DNA from: Streptomyces sp. NBC_01267
GTDB lineage: Bacteria; Actinomycetota; Actinomycetes; Streptomycetales; Streptomycetaceae
Direction of reading: 5' to 3'
Length of the DNA stretch: 64,000 nt
Assembly: GCF_036241575.1 (NCBI RefSeq)
Contig: NZ_CP108455.1
Location: 248,001-312,000 of the forward strand
Below are positions 8,434 to 16,708 of this stretch, in pieces. The notes below the pieces were generated by a model. It saw only the letters and a list, made by a program, of their open reading frames with translations, was not told the DNA's origin and did not search any database. A program made the position numbers and the translations under genes. Position 1 is the first letter of the stretch, and each line of letters opens with the position of its first letter.

Positions 8434-9719
8434 CCTCAGATATAAGGAAGTTGCCGACCGGGTTCGGACGGATGTGGACCGCGCAGACGGTGTCCTCGCT
8501 CGGTGACGGGGTGACGCATGCCGCGCTGCCGCTGCTCGCGTTGACGTTGACGCGGGATCCGATGGCGCTCGCCGTCGTCACGGCCGCCGGGACGCTGCCG
8601 TGGCTGCTCTTCGGGGTGCTCGGCGGTGCGCTGGTTGACCGCTGGGACCGTCGGCGCGCGATGTGGGTCGCGGACGCTGCACGTGCGGTACTGCTCGCGA
8701 TACCTGCGGCGGCGGCCTGGCTCGACGTGCTGAGTATTCCGCTGCTCGCAGCCGTCGCCTTCCTGCTCGGCCTCGGCGGACTCTTCTTCGACACGGCCGC
8801 CACGGCCTGTCTGCCGGATCTGCTCGGCCGCGACCCCGCACTCCTGGAGCGCGCCAACTCCCGCCTGCGCGGCGCCCAGACCGCCGCGTCCGGCTTCGCG
8901 GGGCCGCCCCTGGGCAGTGCGCTGCTCGCGCTCGGGCGGGCGGTTCCGCTGCTCACCGACGCGGTGTCGTTCGCGCTCTCCGCACTGCTCGTACGGTCGC
9001 TGCCCGCCGCGCCCCGGCCCGTACCGGAGGCCCGCGAGTCGCTGCTTCGGCAGGCGCGGGCCGGGGCCTCGTACGTCTTCCGGGATCGGTTGCTGCTCGG
9101 GCTCGCGCTCCGTCCGACGGTCGGGAACGTCGCCTTCCTCGCCGTGGAGACCGTACTCGCCCTCTTCGCACACGACCGTCTCGGCATCGGCGCCCTCGGC
9201 TACGGCCTGCTCCTCACAGCAGAGGCCACCGGCGGCCTGCTCGGCGCGGGCATCGCCTCCTTCCTCGGCCGACGACTCGGCACCGGCACCGCGCTGACCT
9301 GCACGGCCGCGGTCGAGGGGCTTGCCGTCCTGGGGCTTGCCGCCGCCCCGAATCCGTACGCGGCCGGGCTCGCGCTCGCCGTCTGCGGGGCGGGCATGGG
9401 CGCCACGATGGTGCTCGGGCCCTCCCTCCGGCAGGCGATCGTCCCGGCCCACCTGATGGGCCGGGTCGCCTCCACCTCCCGCATGCTCGCCATGTGCGCC
9501 GCCCCGTTCGGCGCCTTCGTCGGCGGATGGCTGGCCACCACCTACGACATACGCACCCCGCTCTACGCCGCCGCCGCTCTCCTCCTCACCATGACCGCCG
9601 TCACGGCGACCATGACCGACAACCGCCGGGTCGAGGCGGCACTGCACGGCGCTGCCTCGGCCGGCGGTCCACGTCACCCGGAATCCGCGAACCCCGTTCG
9701 GGAAGGTGCACCCGAATAG
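8430..9719 (+). CDS. MFS transporter (DHA3/EntS-like)
   Basis: Twelve-segment major facilitator of 429 aa. The loop motif GGALVDRWDRRRAMW (about residues 65-80) marks the family, and the short N-terminal signature GRMWTAQTVSSLGDG resembles the EntS/MefA-type efflux group. It is translationally coupled to the ArsR-type gene by a GTGA overlap and is almost certainly its regulated target. The substrate is unknown; drug or siderophore export are the usual roles. Confidence 0.87.
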   Translation: MTSDIRKLPTGFGRMWTAQTVSSLGDGVTHAALPLLALTLTRDPMALAVVTAAGTLPWLLFGVLGGALVDRWDRRRAMWVADAARAVLLAIPAAAAWLDVLSIPLLAAVAFLLGLGGLFFDTAATACLPDLLGRDPALLERANSRLRGAQTAASGFAGPPLGSALLALGRAVPLLTDAVSFALSALLVRSLPAAPRPVPEARESLLRQARAGASYVFRDRLLLGLALRPTVGNVAFLAVETVLALFAHDRLGIGALGYGLLLTAEATGGLLGAGIASFLGRRLGTGTALTCTAAVEGLAVLGLAAAPNPYAAGLALAVCGAGMGATMVLGPSLRQAIVPAHLMGRVASTSRMLAMCAAPFGAFVGGWLATTYDIRTPLYAAAALLLTMTAVTATMTDNRRVEAALHGAASAGGPRHPESANPVREGAPE

Positions 9720-9767
9720 TGGCGGCGTCTTCGCGGAAGTGTCACGGGTGTTTCAGGGTGGGTGCAT

Positions 9768-12551
9768 CTATCGAGCAGTAGGGACGTCACTTGTCGACGG
9801 GTCCGGGAGTTGCCCGTGACCGCGGTCGGGTGAGGCTGATGAGTTCGGAAGGCGTGCCGGGAGTTGGCGGCGCGAGGTGATGTTGAGTTTCGGATAGATC
9901 CGGTACAGGTGGTAGCCCACCGTGCGCGGGCTGAGGAACAGGCGGGAGCCGATGTCCTTGTTGGTCAGCCCCTGCGCCGCGTAGCGGGCTATCTGAAGCT
10001 CTCGGGGAGTGAGGTCCTGACCGCTGGTGGGCGGCGTGGCGTCGAGGACACCTGCTGCGCGCAGTTCTGTGTGTGCCTGTTGCGTCCAGGGTGTGGCCCG
10101 CATCATCCGGAAGTGCTCCACGGCCTGGTGCAGATGGTGCCGGGCGGACTTGATCTCGTGGTGGCGGCGTAACCACTGCCCGTACAGGAGATGAGTACGG
10201 CCGGTTTCGAACCCGGAGACGCAGGGCGCGGCAAGTGCGTCGGCAAAGTGGTGACCGGCTTTTTCCGCCGGCGCCAGCAGCGCCTTGCACCGGTGCCATG
10301 CGGCGCGGAGCGAGGGTGAGAGCTGGGGCGCGGCCCGCTCTTCGAACTGCAGCAGCGCCGCGCCCGCCCGATCGCGCTGCCCCACCCGGACCAGGGCCTC
10401 GACCAGGTCGGGGATGACCAGCCGGCTCAGCATGAAGTGCTCTGCCGTGCCGCCGGGGGCGGTGACTTCGCTGAGCGGGCCGACTGCCTGCCGCGGCCGA
10501 AGGCTGCTGAGAGCGTCCAGTCCCTGTGCCCAGCGCGCTATCGCGGCGGCCGACGCGGCCCGGCGGGGCATGGACACCGCAAGGGACGCCTCGGCCAGTT
10601 CATGGCAGCGGGCGGAATCGCCCTGGGCCGCGGCCATACACGCCAGCAGGGCCTGGAGGTGGCAGGCAGCGATGGACTGGCCGGTCTCCGCGGCGAGGGT
10701 GAGTGCTTGTTCGCCGAGCGCCGCCCCTTCGGCCCACCGGCCGGTGACCAACTGCGCGGCCACGAGCGAGGTGAGGGCCACCGGTAGGGCCCCCGAAGCA
10801 CCGGACGCCCGCAGGGCGTCGACCGAACGCCGCTGTGCGTCGAGCCCGGCTTCGCCGTCTCCCATGAGGTACGGCAGGAACACGGGAGGCCACACAACAG
10901 GCCCGAGGCCGAGGGTCGGCGCCCACCCGTCGCTCGGAGGTGAGCACCGTACCGCAGGCTCTCCGGCCGGTTCCTCACCCCGGCCCACGTCTCCCATGGA
11001 GCGTAATTGGTCGAGACGTTGGCTCCTGTCCGTGGTTTTCTCCAGAGGGAGCAGGGCCAGTAGGCCGGCTATCTCCGTCAGCTTCGCCGGGTGGCTGGCG
11101 CCCCATGCGGCGCGGGCCGCCAGCAGGAGGCACTCCTCCGCCAGCTGGGGTGCATGGGACCGGGCGAGTCGCGCGCTGTGCAGGAGCGTGTCGCAGGCGA
11201 GGGCGGGCGCGCTGCCGGCATGCAGCATGGTGCCGCGCACACAGGCAACGCGGGCCTGTAACTCCGTTGTGTGCTCCAGGAGTTCGACCTCGGCCAAAAG
11301 CGCCTGGGCCTGGGCCGGCTCGGCCGCGGCCCAGGCGCACTCGGCAGCCTCCACCAACCACCGCGCGGTGGCCGCGGGGATGGAGGAGAGTGCCGCGGCG
11401 CGGCGTAGCGCGCGGACGGCGGACGCCACGCCGCCGGAGCGCCGGGTCCGGTCCGCGAGACCGGCAAGGAGACGGGCGACCGTGTCGTCGGGAGGTGTGG
11501 CGCAGGCCGCGAGATGCCAGACGCGGCGGTCGTCCTCCTGGTCGAGGGCACCGGCCAGGGCCCGGTGGGCGGCGCGGCGCCGGCTGGGCGCTGCGGCCTG
11601 GTAGGTCGCGGAGCGTACCAGGGGGTGGCTGAAGCTGACCCGTTCTCCGCGCACGGTGATGAGCCCGGCCTCTGCGGCCCCGTTCAGTACGTCCATGGCC
11701 GTGTCGGCGTCGTCGGCGGCGTTGAGGAGGGTGCGAAGCTCGCCGTCGCGCTCGGCGGCGGCGAGCAGCAGGGGGAAACCGTATGCGGCGGCGCGGCGAC
11801 AGAAGATCTGCCGTACCCGCTCGCTGAGCGGCAACTGGTCGGGCAGCGCCTGGGCGCCTGTCAGTTGCTCGTCACTGAGTGCGGCCGGGAGTTCGGCCAG
11901 CGCCAGCGGGTTGCCCTCGGCCTCCGTCAGCAGACGCTTGTACACGGAGGGAGCCGCCCGCGGCGCGTGCTGGTCCAGCAGGCGCCGCGCGAGCGCGGTG
12001 GGCAGGGGCCCGAGCCGCAGTTCCCGGGCCCCTGAAACGGGGACGGGTAACGTTTCCTCATCGCAGACCGCGAACACCATGGCCACCCGTGCCGACCGGA
12101 GCCTGCGGGCGGCGAAGGCGAGCGCGGCCGCCGACTCCTCGTCCATCCAGTGCGCGTCGTCCACGACCACGAGTACGGGTGCCTGCCGGGCGGCTCTCGT
12201 GAGCAGGGCGAGCACGGCCAGGCCGACGAGGAGCGGCTCTGCGGAAGATGCGTTCATGCCGAAGGCGCCGCGCAACGCGTCAGCTTGGCGGTCGGGCACC
12301 AACTCCAGCGCCGGCAGCAGGAGGTGCAGCAGCTGGTGCAGTCCCGCGAACGGCAGTCTGACCTCACTCTGCGTTCCGTCCGCCCATAAGACCTGCGCGG
12401 GGGGCTCCACCTGCTGTGCCACGTGGGTCAGCAGTGCGCTCTTGCCGATGCCGGCACCGCCGCGCAGGAGTACGGCACTACTTCGGTGACTCCGTGCGGC
12501 GTCGATGAGCCCCAGAAGGTCTCGGATCTCCCGGTCTCGCCCTTCCAACAT
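9768..12551 (-). CDS. LAL-type LuxR-family ATP-binding regulator
   Basis: Large transcriptional activator of 927 aa. It has an N-terminal AAA/STAND ATPase with Walker A GGAGIGKSA (31-39) and a Walker B-like VLVVVDDAHW, a long helical repeat region, and a C-terminal LuxR helix-turn-helix (LTPRELQIARYAAQGLTNKD onward). LAL regulators commonly control natural-product clusters. This one is divergent from the RiPP cluster that begins at 13123 and is the best candidate for a pathway regulator, although it could act elsewhere. GGGAG lies a few nt before the ATG at 12551. Confidence 0.88.
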   Translation of the reverse strand: MLEGRDREIRDLLGLIDAARSHRSSAVLLRGGAGIGKSALLTHVAQQVEPPAQVLWADGTQSEVRLPFAGLHQLLHLLLPALELVPDRQADALRGAFGMNASSAEPLLVGLAVLALLTRAARQAPVLVVVDDAHWMDEESAAALAFAARRLRSARVAMVFAVCDEETLPVPVSGARELRLGPLPTALARRLLDQHAPRAAPSVYKRLLTEAEGNPLALAELPAALSDEQLTGAQALPDQLPLSERVRQIFCRRAAAYGFPLLLAAAERDGELRTLLNAADDADTAMDVLNGAAEAGLITVRGERVSFSHPLVRSATYQAAAPSRRRAAHRALAGALDQEDDRRVWHLAACATPPDDTVARLLAGLADRTRRSGGVASAVRALRRAAALSSIPAATARWLVEAAECAWAAAEPAQAQALLAEVELLEHTTELQARVACVRGTMLHAGSAPALACDTLLHSARLARSHAPQLAEECLLLAARAAWGASHPAKLTEIAGLLALLPLEKTTDRSQRLDQLRSMGDVGRGEEPAGEPAVRCSPPSDGWAPTLGLGPVVWPPVFLPYLMGDGEAGLDAQRRSVDALRASGASGALPVALTSLVAAQLVTGRWAEGAALGEQALTLAAETGQSIAACHLQALLACMAAAQGDSARCHELAEASLAVSMPRRAASAAAIARWAQGLDALSSLRPRQAVGPLSEVTAPGGTAEHFMLSRLVIPDLVEALVRVGQRDRAGAALLQFEERAAPQLSPSLRAAWHRCKALLAPAEKAGHHFADALAAPCVSGFETGRTHLLYGQWLRRHHEIKSARHHLHQAVEHFRMMRATPWTQQAHTELRAAGVLDATPPTSGQDLTPRELQIARYAAQGLTNKDIGSRLFLSPRTVGYHLYRIYPKLNITSRRQLPARLPNSSASPDRGHGQLPDPSTSDVPTAR

Positions 12552-13122
12552 TCCGATGCTCCCGCTCCGTAGGTGGCTCAGGCTGTACGTCGGCGTATTC
12601 CCGTCGCGCCATCGCGTGGTTCTGCCTGGCTTGACGATCGATTGCCCCTGTGCGCACTCCGGGACGGGAAAGACGGCTGGATGTGGGTGGTCATCGTGCG
12701 CGAAATGCCGCCAGCCACGCGCGGGCAGCGAACGCGGCCGGATACGGCTCCGGAAACCCGCGGGACACTCCGTGACTGCGACGCAGAAGAGGTTCCCACC
12801 ACTCGCTAACGATGCCCTAGCGGCTGGTAACGGTGGCCTGTTAGTGCGTCCAGGGCGGCGCGGTCAGTGCGTTCGAGGCACCGTTCCCGGCCGGTCGGCG
12901 CGGCGGACGGCCTCCGCCCGTGCCTCTCCGTGGGGCGGCCCGACCGACTTGACGATCTCTTGACCATCGCGGCAGCGCCCCCAGGACCAGTCGGATGACA
13001 GATACCGGCCGCCCGTCGCCCTGCGCACAGTAATGACCACGGACCGCACGCCGGGGGCACCGGTCCGCAGACCCGATCACGACGCGGGCTCCGGTCACGG
13101 ACGCAGAACCGAGGGAGAGGGT
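12552..13122. other. Divergent intergenic region between LAL regulator and RiPP cluster
   Basis: About 570 bp without a convincing gene on either strand. It must contain the promoters of the LAL gene and of the methyltransferase gene. No strong dyad was seen. A 12-codon frame at 12994-13032 lacks a ribosome site and was not called. Confidence 0.5.
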
Positions 13123-13938
13123 ATGACAGTTGCGGAGACGGACGCTTCCGAGCACGCACTGGCGACGTATGAACCGTTGGCCCACTTCTACGACTTGTTC
13201 ACCCGGCACGACGACTACCCCCGGTGGTGCGCCCTCCTTGACGACCTGCTGCACCGCCACCGCGTACCGGGCAAGCGGCTGCTGGACGTGGCCTGCGGGA
13301 CCGGCAGGAGCACGGCCGCGTTCCGCGATCTGCACTACGAGGTGTCAGGTGTCGACCTGAGTGCGGCGATGATCGCAGAGGCCCGGTCCAAGGCGGCGAA
13401 CCGGGGCATATCCTTCCAGCAGGGCGATATGCGCGACCTGCCCGGCACAGGTCCGGGCCACGACGTCGTGCTGTGCATGGACGACGCGGTGAACAACCTC
13501 CTCGACGACGCCGGACTCAGCAGCGCGTTCGCCAGTGCGGCACGGGCACTGCGCCCCGGTGGGCTGCTGGTATTCGACGTGAACACCCTTCGTACGTACA
13601 GGAATTGGTACGCACACGACGAGGTGTCACACGAAGAGGACACCGTCTTCGTCTGGCAGGGGCACTGCGGACCCGGACACCCGGAGGGCGCCCTGGCCCG
13701 CGCCGACCTCACCGTCTTCGCACGGGACGAGGCCACCCCGCTGTGGCGACGCTTCGAGGCGCCGCACCTTCAGCGTCACCATCCCGAGTCCCGCCTGCGC
13801 TCCGCGCTCCGCACGGCCGGCCTCGACGTCCTCCGCGTGTACGGCATGCGTCCCGGGACCGCGGACGTCGACGACACGCTCGACGAGGAGCGGCACCACA
13901 AGGCGATCGTCATCGCCCGCCGGCCGCCGACCGGCTGA
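13123..13938 (+). CDS. Class I SAM-dependent methyltransferase
   Basis: Methyltransferase of 271 aa with motif I LLDVACGTG (53-61), an acidic end of strand beta-2 (GVDLSAAM) and motif III-like GGLLVFDVN. The ATG at 13123 has a GAGGGAGAGG ribosome site, so the upstream in-frame ATG at 13033 is rejected. It lies 72 bp ahead of a short peptide gene and heads a run that continues with radical SAM, MFS and LanB genes, so it probably methylates the modified peptide. A role elsewhere in metabolism cannot be excluded. Confidence 0.85.
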   Translation: MTVAETDASEHALATYEPLAHFYDLFTRHDDYPRWCALLDDLLHRHRVPGKRLLDVACGTGRSTAAFRDLHYEVSGVDLSAAMIAEARSKAANRGISFQQGDMRDLPGTGPGHDVVLCMDDAVNNLLDDAGLSSAFASAARALRPGGLLVFDVNTLRTYRNWYAHDEVSHEEDTVFVWQGHCGPGHPEGALARADLTVFARDEATPLWRRFEAPHLQRHHPESRLRSALRTAGLDVLRVYGMRPGTADVDDTLDEERHHKAIVIARRPPTG

Positions 13939-13948
13939 CCCATGGACT

Positions 13949-13970
13949 CCGGGCGTCAGCAGACGTCCGG
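13949..13970 (+). repeat. Hairpin upstream of peptide gene
   Basis: CCGGGCGTC (13949-13957) pairs with GACGTCCGG (13962-13970) through nine pairs (one G-U) around a 4-nt loop, just after the methyltransferase stop. Together with the hairpin at 14106-14146 it brackets the peptide gene. It may be a processing or stability element. Confidence 0.55.
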
Positions 13971-14010
13971 TGCACGAGCACCATCCCCTCATGGAAAGGA
14001 AGTACTGATC

Positions 14011-14100
14011 ATGGAGCACACCGAGGAGACCATCGTCGTCTTCGACACCGAGGAAGCTGCCGACACCTGTGGCGTCCGGACCGGCACCCCGGCTCGCTGA
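14011..14100 (+). CDS. Putative RiPP precursor peptide (29 aa)
   Basis: A 29-codon gene too short for routine calling. A good ribosome site (AAGGAAG, 8 nt before the ATG) and position between modification-enzyme genes support it. The N-terminal 18 residues are acidic (Glu/Asp at 2, 5, 6, 12, 14, 15, 18) with a hydrophobic IVVF patch, as expected of a leader. The C-terminal part TCGVRTGTPAR (19-29) holds the only Cys (20) and three Thr (19, 24, 26), the residues LanB and radical SAM enzymes act on. A 5-codon frame (13991-14008) overlaps the ribosome site and may be incidental. The leader/core boundary and the modifications are inferred. It matches no precursor family I recognise. Confidence 0.65.
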   Translation: MEHTEETIVVFDTEEAADTCGVRTGTPAR

Positions 14101-14105
14101 TGCCG

Positions 14106-14146
14106 GCCCGGGGAGGGCGCGCCGGTACGACGTGCCCTCCCCGGGC
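14106..14146 (+). terminator. Strong hairpin between precursor and maturase genes
   Basis: Arms of 15 nt (14106-14120 and 14132-14146) pair with one G-U wobble around an 11-nt loop, 5 bp after the precursor stop. No U-run follows. Such attenuating stems are common after RiPP precursor genes and let the peptide be made in excess over its enzymes (known pattern; its function here is inferred). Confidence 0.75.
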
Positions 14147-14196
14147 TCAGCCATCTCATGGGCATCACACACTCAGATGTGCCGAGACGAGGAACC

Positions 14197-15363
14197 ATGC
14201 GACTGATCAGAGGCGAGGCGAACTGGTGGTGCCTGTCCGGCCGGAAAGTGGCCAAGCTGCCGTCATCCGCCGTGACAGAGAACGGCGAACTCACCGCCGG
14301 AGCACGGGCCGAACTCGACGGCACCGGTTTCTTCGCCGTACCGCCGGTCGACCGCTTTCATCTCACCGTGCTCACCAGCAGCGCCTGCAACCTGGGGTGC
14401 GCCTACTGTTTCCAGAACACCGGGGCCGCTCCGGAGGGCACCTACCGTCCACCGCGCATTCCGCAGATCGCCCTCACTGCCCCGGTCATCGACGAGATCC
14501 TGGTCTTCGCCCGGGAACGGATGGCCGCGGCGGATCTCGGCAAGCTCCACCTACTGCTCTTCGGCGGTGAGCCACTGCTCAACCGTCAGGGCTGCTACAC
14601 CCTCCTGGACCGAGCCGCCGGCGCCGGTCTCGCGTCAGCCGAGATGATCACCAATGGCACCCTGCTGACCGCCGACACCGCGCGCACACTCGAAGGACTG
14701 GGCCTCGGCCGGGTGCAGATCACCTTTGACGGCGACCAGGAACACCACGATGTGAGCCGGGTCAACCGGATGGGCCGTGGCACGTACGACCGGATCGTGC
14801 GCAACGTCTCACGCAGCGCGGAGGCCACCGGCCTGCGATGGCACTTCCGCATCAATGTCGCCACCCCGTCGATAGAGGGCATCGACGCGCTCATCGACGA
14901 CCTTGCTGCCCGGACACCCACAGAGCGGTGTGCGATCAGCTTCGCCACGGTCGACGACGTGGGCATCGGCTACGAGTACGCCCCCGCGGCCACCGCCGCG
15001 CTCGCGCAGCGGCGCAAGAGCTGGAACGCCAGGGCGCTGTCGTACGGGTTCACCGTGCCGCTGCCCCAGCCGATCACCCGCTGCCCCTACTGCGCACTGC
15101 GCAGCGGCGCGACCGGTGCCGTGGTCAACGCCGACGGCACGCTCTACAGCTGCTGGGAGTCGGCGGGCAAGGAGGGGTGGGAGGTCGGCCACATCCGCTC
15201 CGGCTACCTGCCCGACGAGGTCATCACCCCACGCTGGGTCGCCTGCGACTACGACGTGCGGCTCACCCCCGACGCGGCGCGGGCCGAGTCACAGATCGGC
15301 GACCAGGTGGACGCCTCACTGCTGGACCTGATGTACCTCAAGGGGAAGCTGGGTTCGGGGTGA
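14197..15363 (+). CDS. Radical SAM peptide maturase, SPASM/Twitch-like C-terminus
   Basis: Iron-sulfur enzyme of 388 aa. The radical SAM motif C64-x3-C68-x2-C71 (ACNLGCAYC) binds the SAM-reducing 4Fe-4S cluster. Further Cys at 296, 299, 319 and 350 suggest an auxiliary cluster of shortened SPASM or Twitch type. Family members install thioether or carbon-carbon cross-links, or epimerise residues, in ribosomal peptides. The ATG at 14197 follows GAGGA and is preferred over the ATG at 14158, which has no ribosome site. The gene sits directly after the precursor and overlaps the MFS gene by GTGA. Which of the Cys or Thr residues it modifies is unknown. Confidence 0.87.
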   Translation: MRLIRGEANWWCLSGRKVAKLPSSAVTENGELTAGARAELDGTGFFAVPPVDRFHLTVLTSSACNLGCAYCFQNTGAAPEGTYRPPRIPQIALTAPVIDEILVFARERMAAADLGKLHLLLFGGEPLLNRQGCYTLLDRAAGAGLASAEMITNGTLLTADTARTLEGLGLGRVQITFDGDQEHHDVSRVNRMGRGTYDRIVRNVSRSAEATGLRWHFRINVATPSIEGIDALIDDLAARTPTERCAISFATVDDVGIGYEYAPAATAALAQRRKSWNARALSYGFTVPLPQPITRCPYCALRSGATGAVVNADGTLYSCWESAGKEGWEVGHIRSGYLPDEVITPRWVACDYDVRLTPDAARAESQIGDQVDASLLDLMYLKGKLGSG

Positions 15364-16622
15364 GCGGTGCCTCCCTGGATCCGTCGGCGAAGGCCGCGGA
15401 CCGTGGCGGCATCCCCGCAGGGGCACGCCGGCCTCTGGCCCGCCTGGCGCTGGCGACCTGGGTCTCGACGGTGGGGAACTGCTTCACCACCGTGGCGCTC
15501 GCTCTGGCGGTGGCCGGTCTTCCGGGCTCCGGGGCCGGTACGGTCGCCGCCGCTACCGCACCCACCGTGGTCGGTACGCTCGCGAGCGTACTGGCCGGGG
15601 GTGGGCTGGCCGACCGCTGGAACCCCCGCTCCCTGATGGCCGGCGCCGAGCTGACGTGCGGCGCGGTGCAGACCGTCACCTTCGTCCTGTTGGCCGCCGG
15701 GCCCGGTACGGGCATGCTCTGGGCGCTGGGCGCACTGTCGTTCCTCCGCGGGCTCGCGAGTGGGGTGACCGGGCCCGCCGCGCGGGCGATACTGCCGCGC
15801 GTCGTCCCACCGCACGCCCTGCAGCGCGCCAACGCCGCTCTGCGCACCGGGATGTCACTGAGCGTCATCGTCGGTCCGGCGCTCGCCGGCTGGTGTGCGT
15901 CCGCAGTCGGTCCGGCGGAGGCGATCGCCGCCGATGCCGCGTCCTTCTTCCTCGCCGCGGCTCTCCTGTACCGCATCCCGGTCCGCGCCGCGGCCCCACG
16001 TCACCCACCGGTACAGGGATTCCGGCGCGAACTGCGCGAAGGGCTGGCCGAAGTCGTCGGCCGGCGGTGGCTCCTGCTGGTCATCGTCCAGGCCGCCGTG
16101 CTCAATCTGGTGACCCTCGGCCCCATGCAGGTGCTGGCCCCGCTCGCCGCTCAGGAGGGCTACTCGGGGGCACGGGGGTACGCCGCGTTCCTCACCAGCG
16201 CGGGCGTCGGCGCGGTCCTGGGCGGCATGCTCATGCTGCGCTGGGCGCCGAAGCACCCTGTCCTGATGTGCTCGGCCGTGATGGCGGCCTTCTGCCTGCC
16301 CTGCCTCGCCATGGCGGTGCACGGTTCGTGGTGGCAGGTGACGCTGGCGTACGGACTTCTCGGCACGGCGGAGGGGATCTTCGCCATCCTGTGGTCCACC
16401 GCGCTGCAGCGTGGCGTGCCCGCCGGGGTGCTGGGCCGGGTCAGCGCCTGGGACTTCCTCGGCTCTTTCGCGTCCCTGCCTCTGGGCATGGTTCTCGCGG
16501 GTCCCATGACTGCCGCCCTCGGGCTGGACGACTCCTTGCTGGCCATGGGTGCGGTGGGCTGCTGCGTCGTCGCGTGGCCGCTGCTCTGGCCCCGGGCGCG
16601 GAGCGCGCTGCGCGCCGTGTGA
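15360..16622 (+). CDS. MFS exporter of the RiPP cluster
   Basis: Major facilitator of 420 aa with about twelve membrane segments and the loop motif GGGLADRWNPRSLM (about residues 80-93). The GTG start at 15360 overlaps the stop of the radical SAM gene (GTGA), so the two are co-translated. By position it should export the mature peptide or give self-resistance. RiPP clusters of the lanthipeptide type more often use ABC exporters, so an MFS pump is slightly unusual. Confidence 0.85.
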   Translation: MSGASLDPSAKAADRGGIPAGARRPLARLALATWVSTVGNCFTTVALALAVAGLPGSGAGTVAAATAPTVVGTLASVLAGGGLADRWNPRSLMAGAELTCGAVQTVTFVLLAAGPGTGMLWALGALSFLRGLASGVTGPAARAILPRVVPPHALQRANAALRTGMSLSVIVGPALAGWCASAVGPAEAIAADAASFFLAAALLYRIPVRAAAPRHPPVQGFRRELREGLAEVVGRRWLLLVIVQAAVLNLVTLGPMQVLAPLAAQEGYSGARGYAAFLTSAGVGAVLGGMLMLRWAPKHPVLMCSAVMAAFCLPCLAMAVHGSWWQVTLAYGLLGTAEGIFAILWSTALQRGVPAGVLGRVSAWDFLGSFASLPLGMVLAGPMTAALGLDDSLLAMGAVGCCVVAWPLLWPRARSALRAV

Positions 16623-16648
16623 CACGGCGTTCTCCCCGTACCCGCTTC

Positions 16649-16698
16649 CCATCCGTATCCATCCTTGTCCATCCGTGTCTATCCGCATCCATCCGTCA
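16649..16698 (+). repeat. Five tandem decamers before lanB
   Basis: Five imperfect copies of the 10-bp unit CCATCCGTRT fill most of the 86-bp gap between the MFS stop and the LanB start. They end just before its AGAGGAG ribosome site. The leader is untranslated; the repeats may affect mRNA structure or may be slippage products. Confidence 0.8.
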
Positions 16699-16708
16699 GA
16701 GGAGTGCC

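Noticed and set aside
12994..13032. 12-codon frame considered as another RiPP precursor
   Set aside because: No ribosome site and no leader-like part.
13991..14008. Five-codon upstream frame overlapping the precursor ribosome site
   Set aside because: Could regulate translation, but its own ribosome site is poor and length too short to judge.
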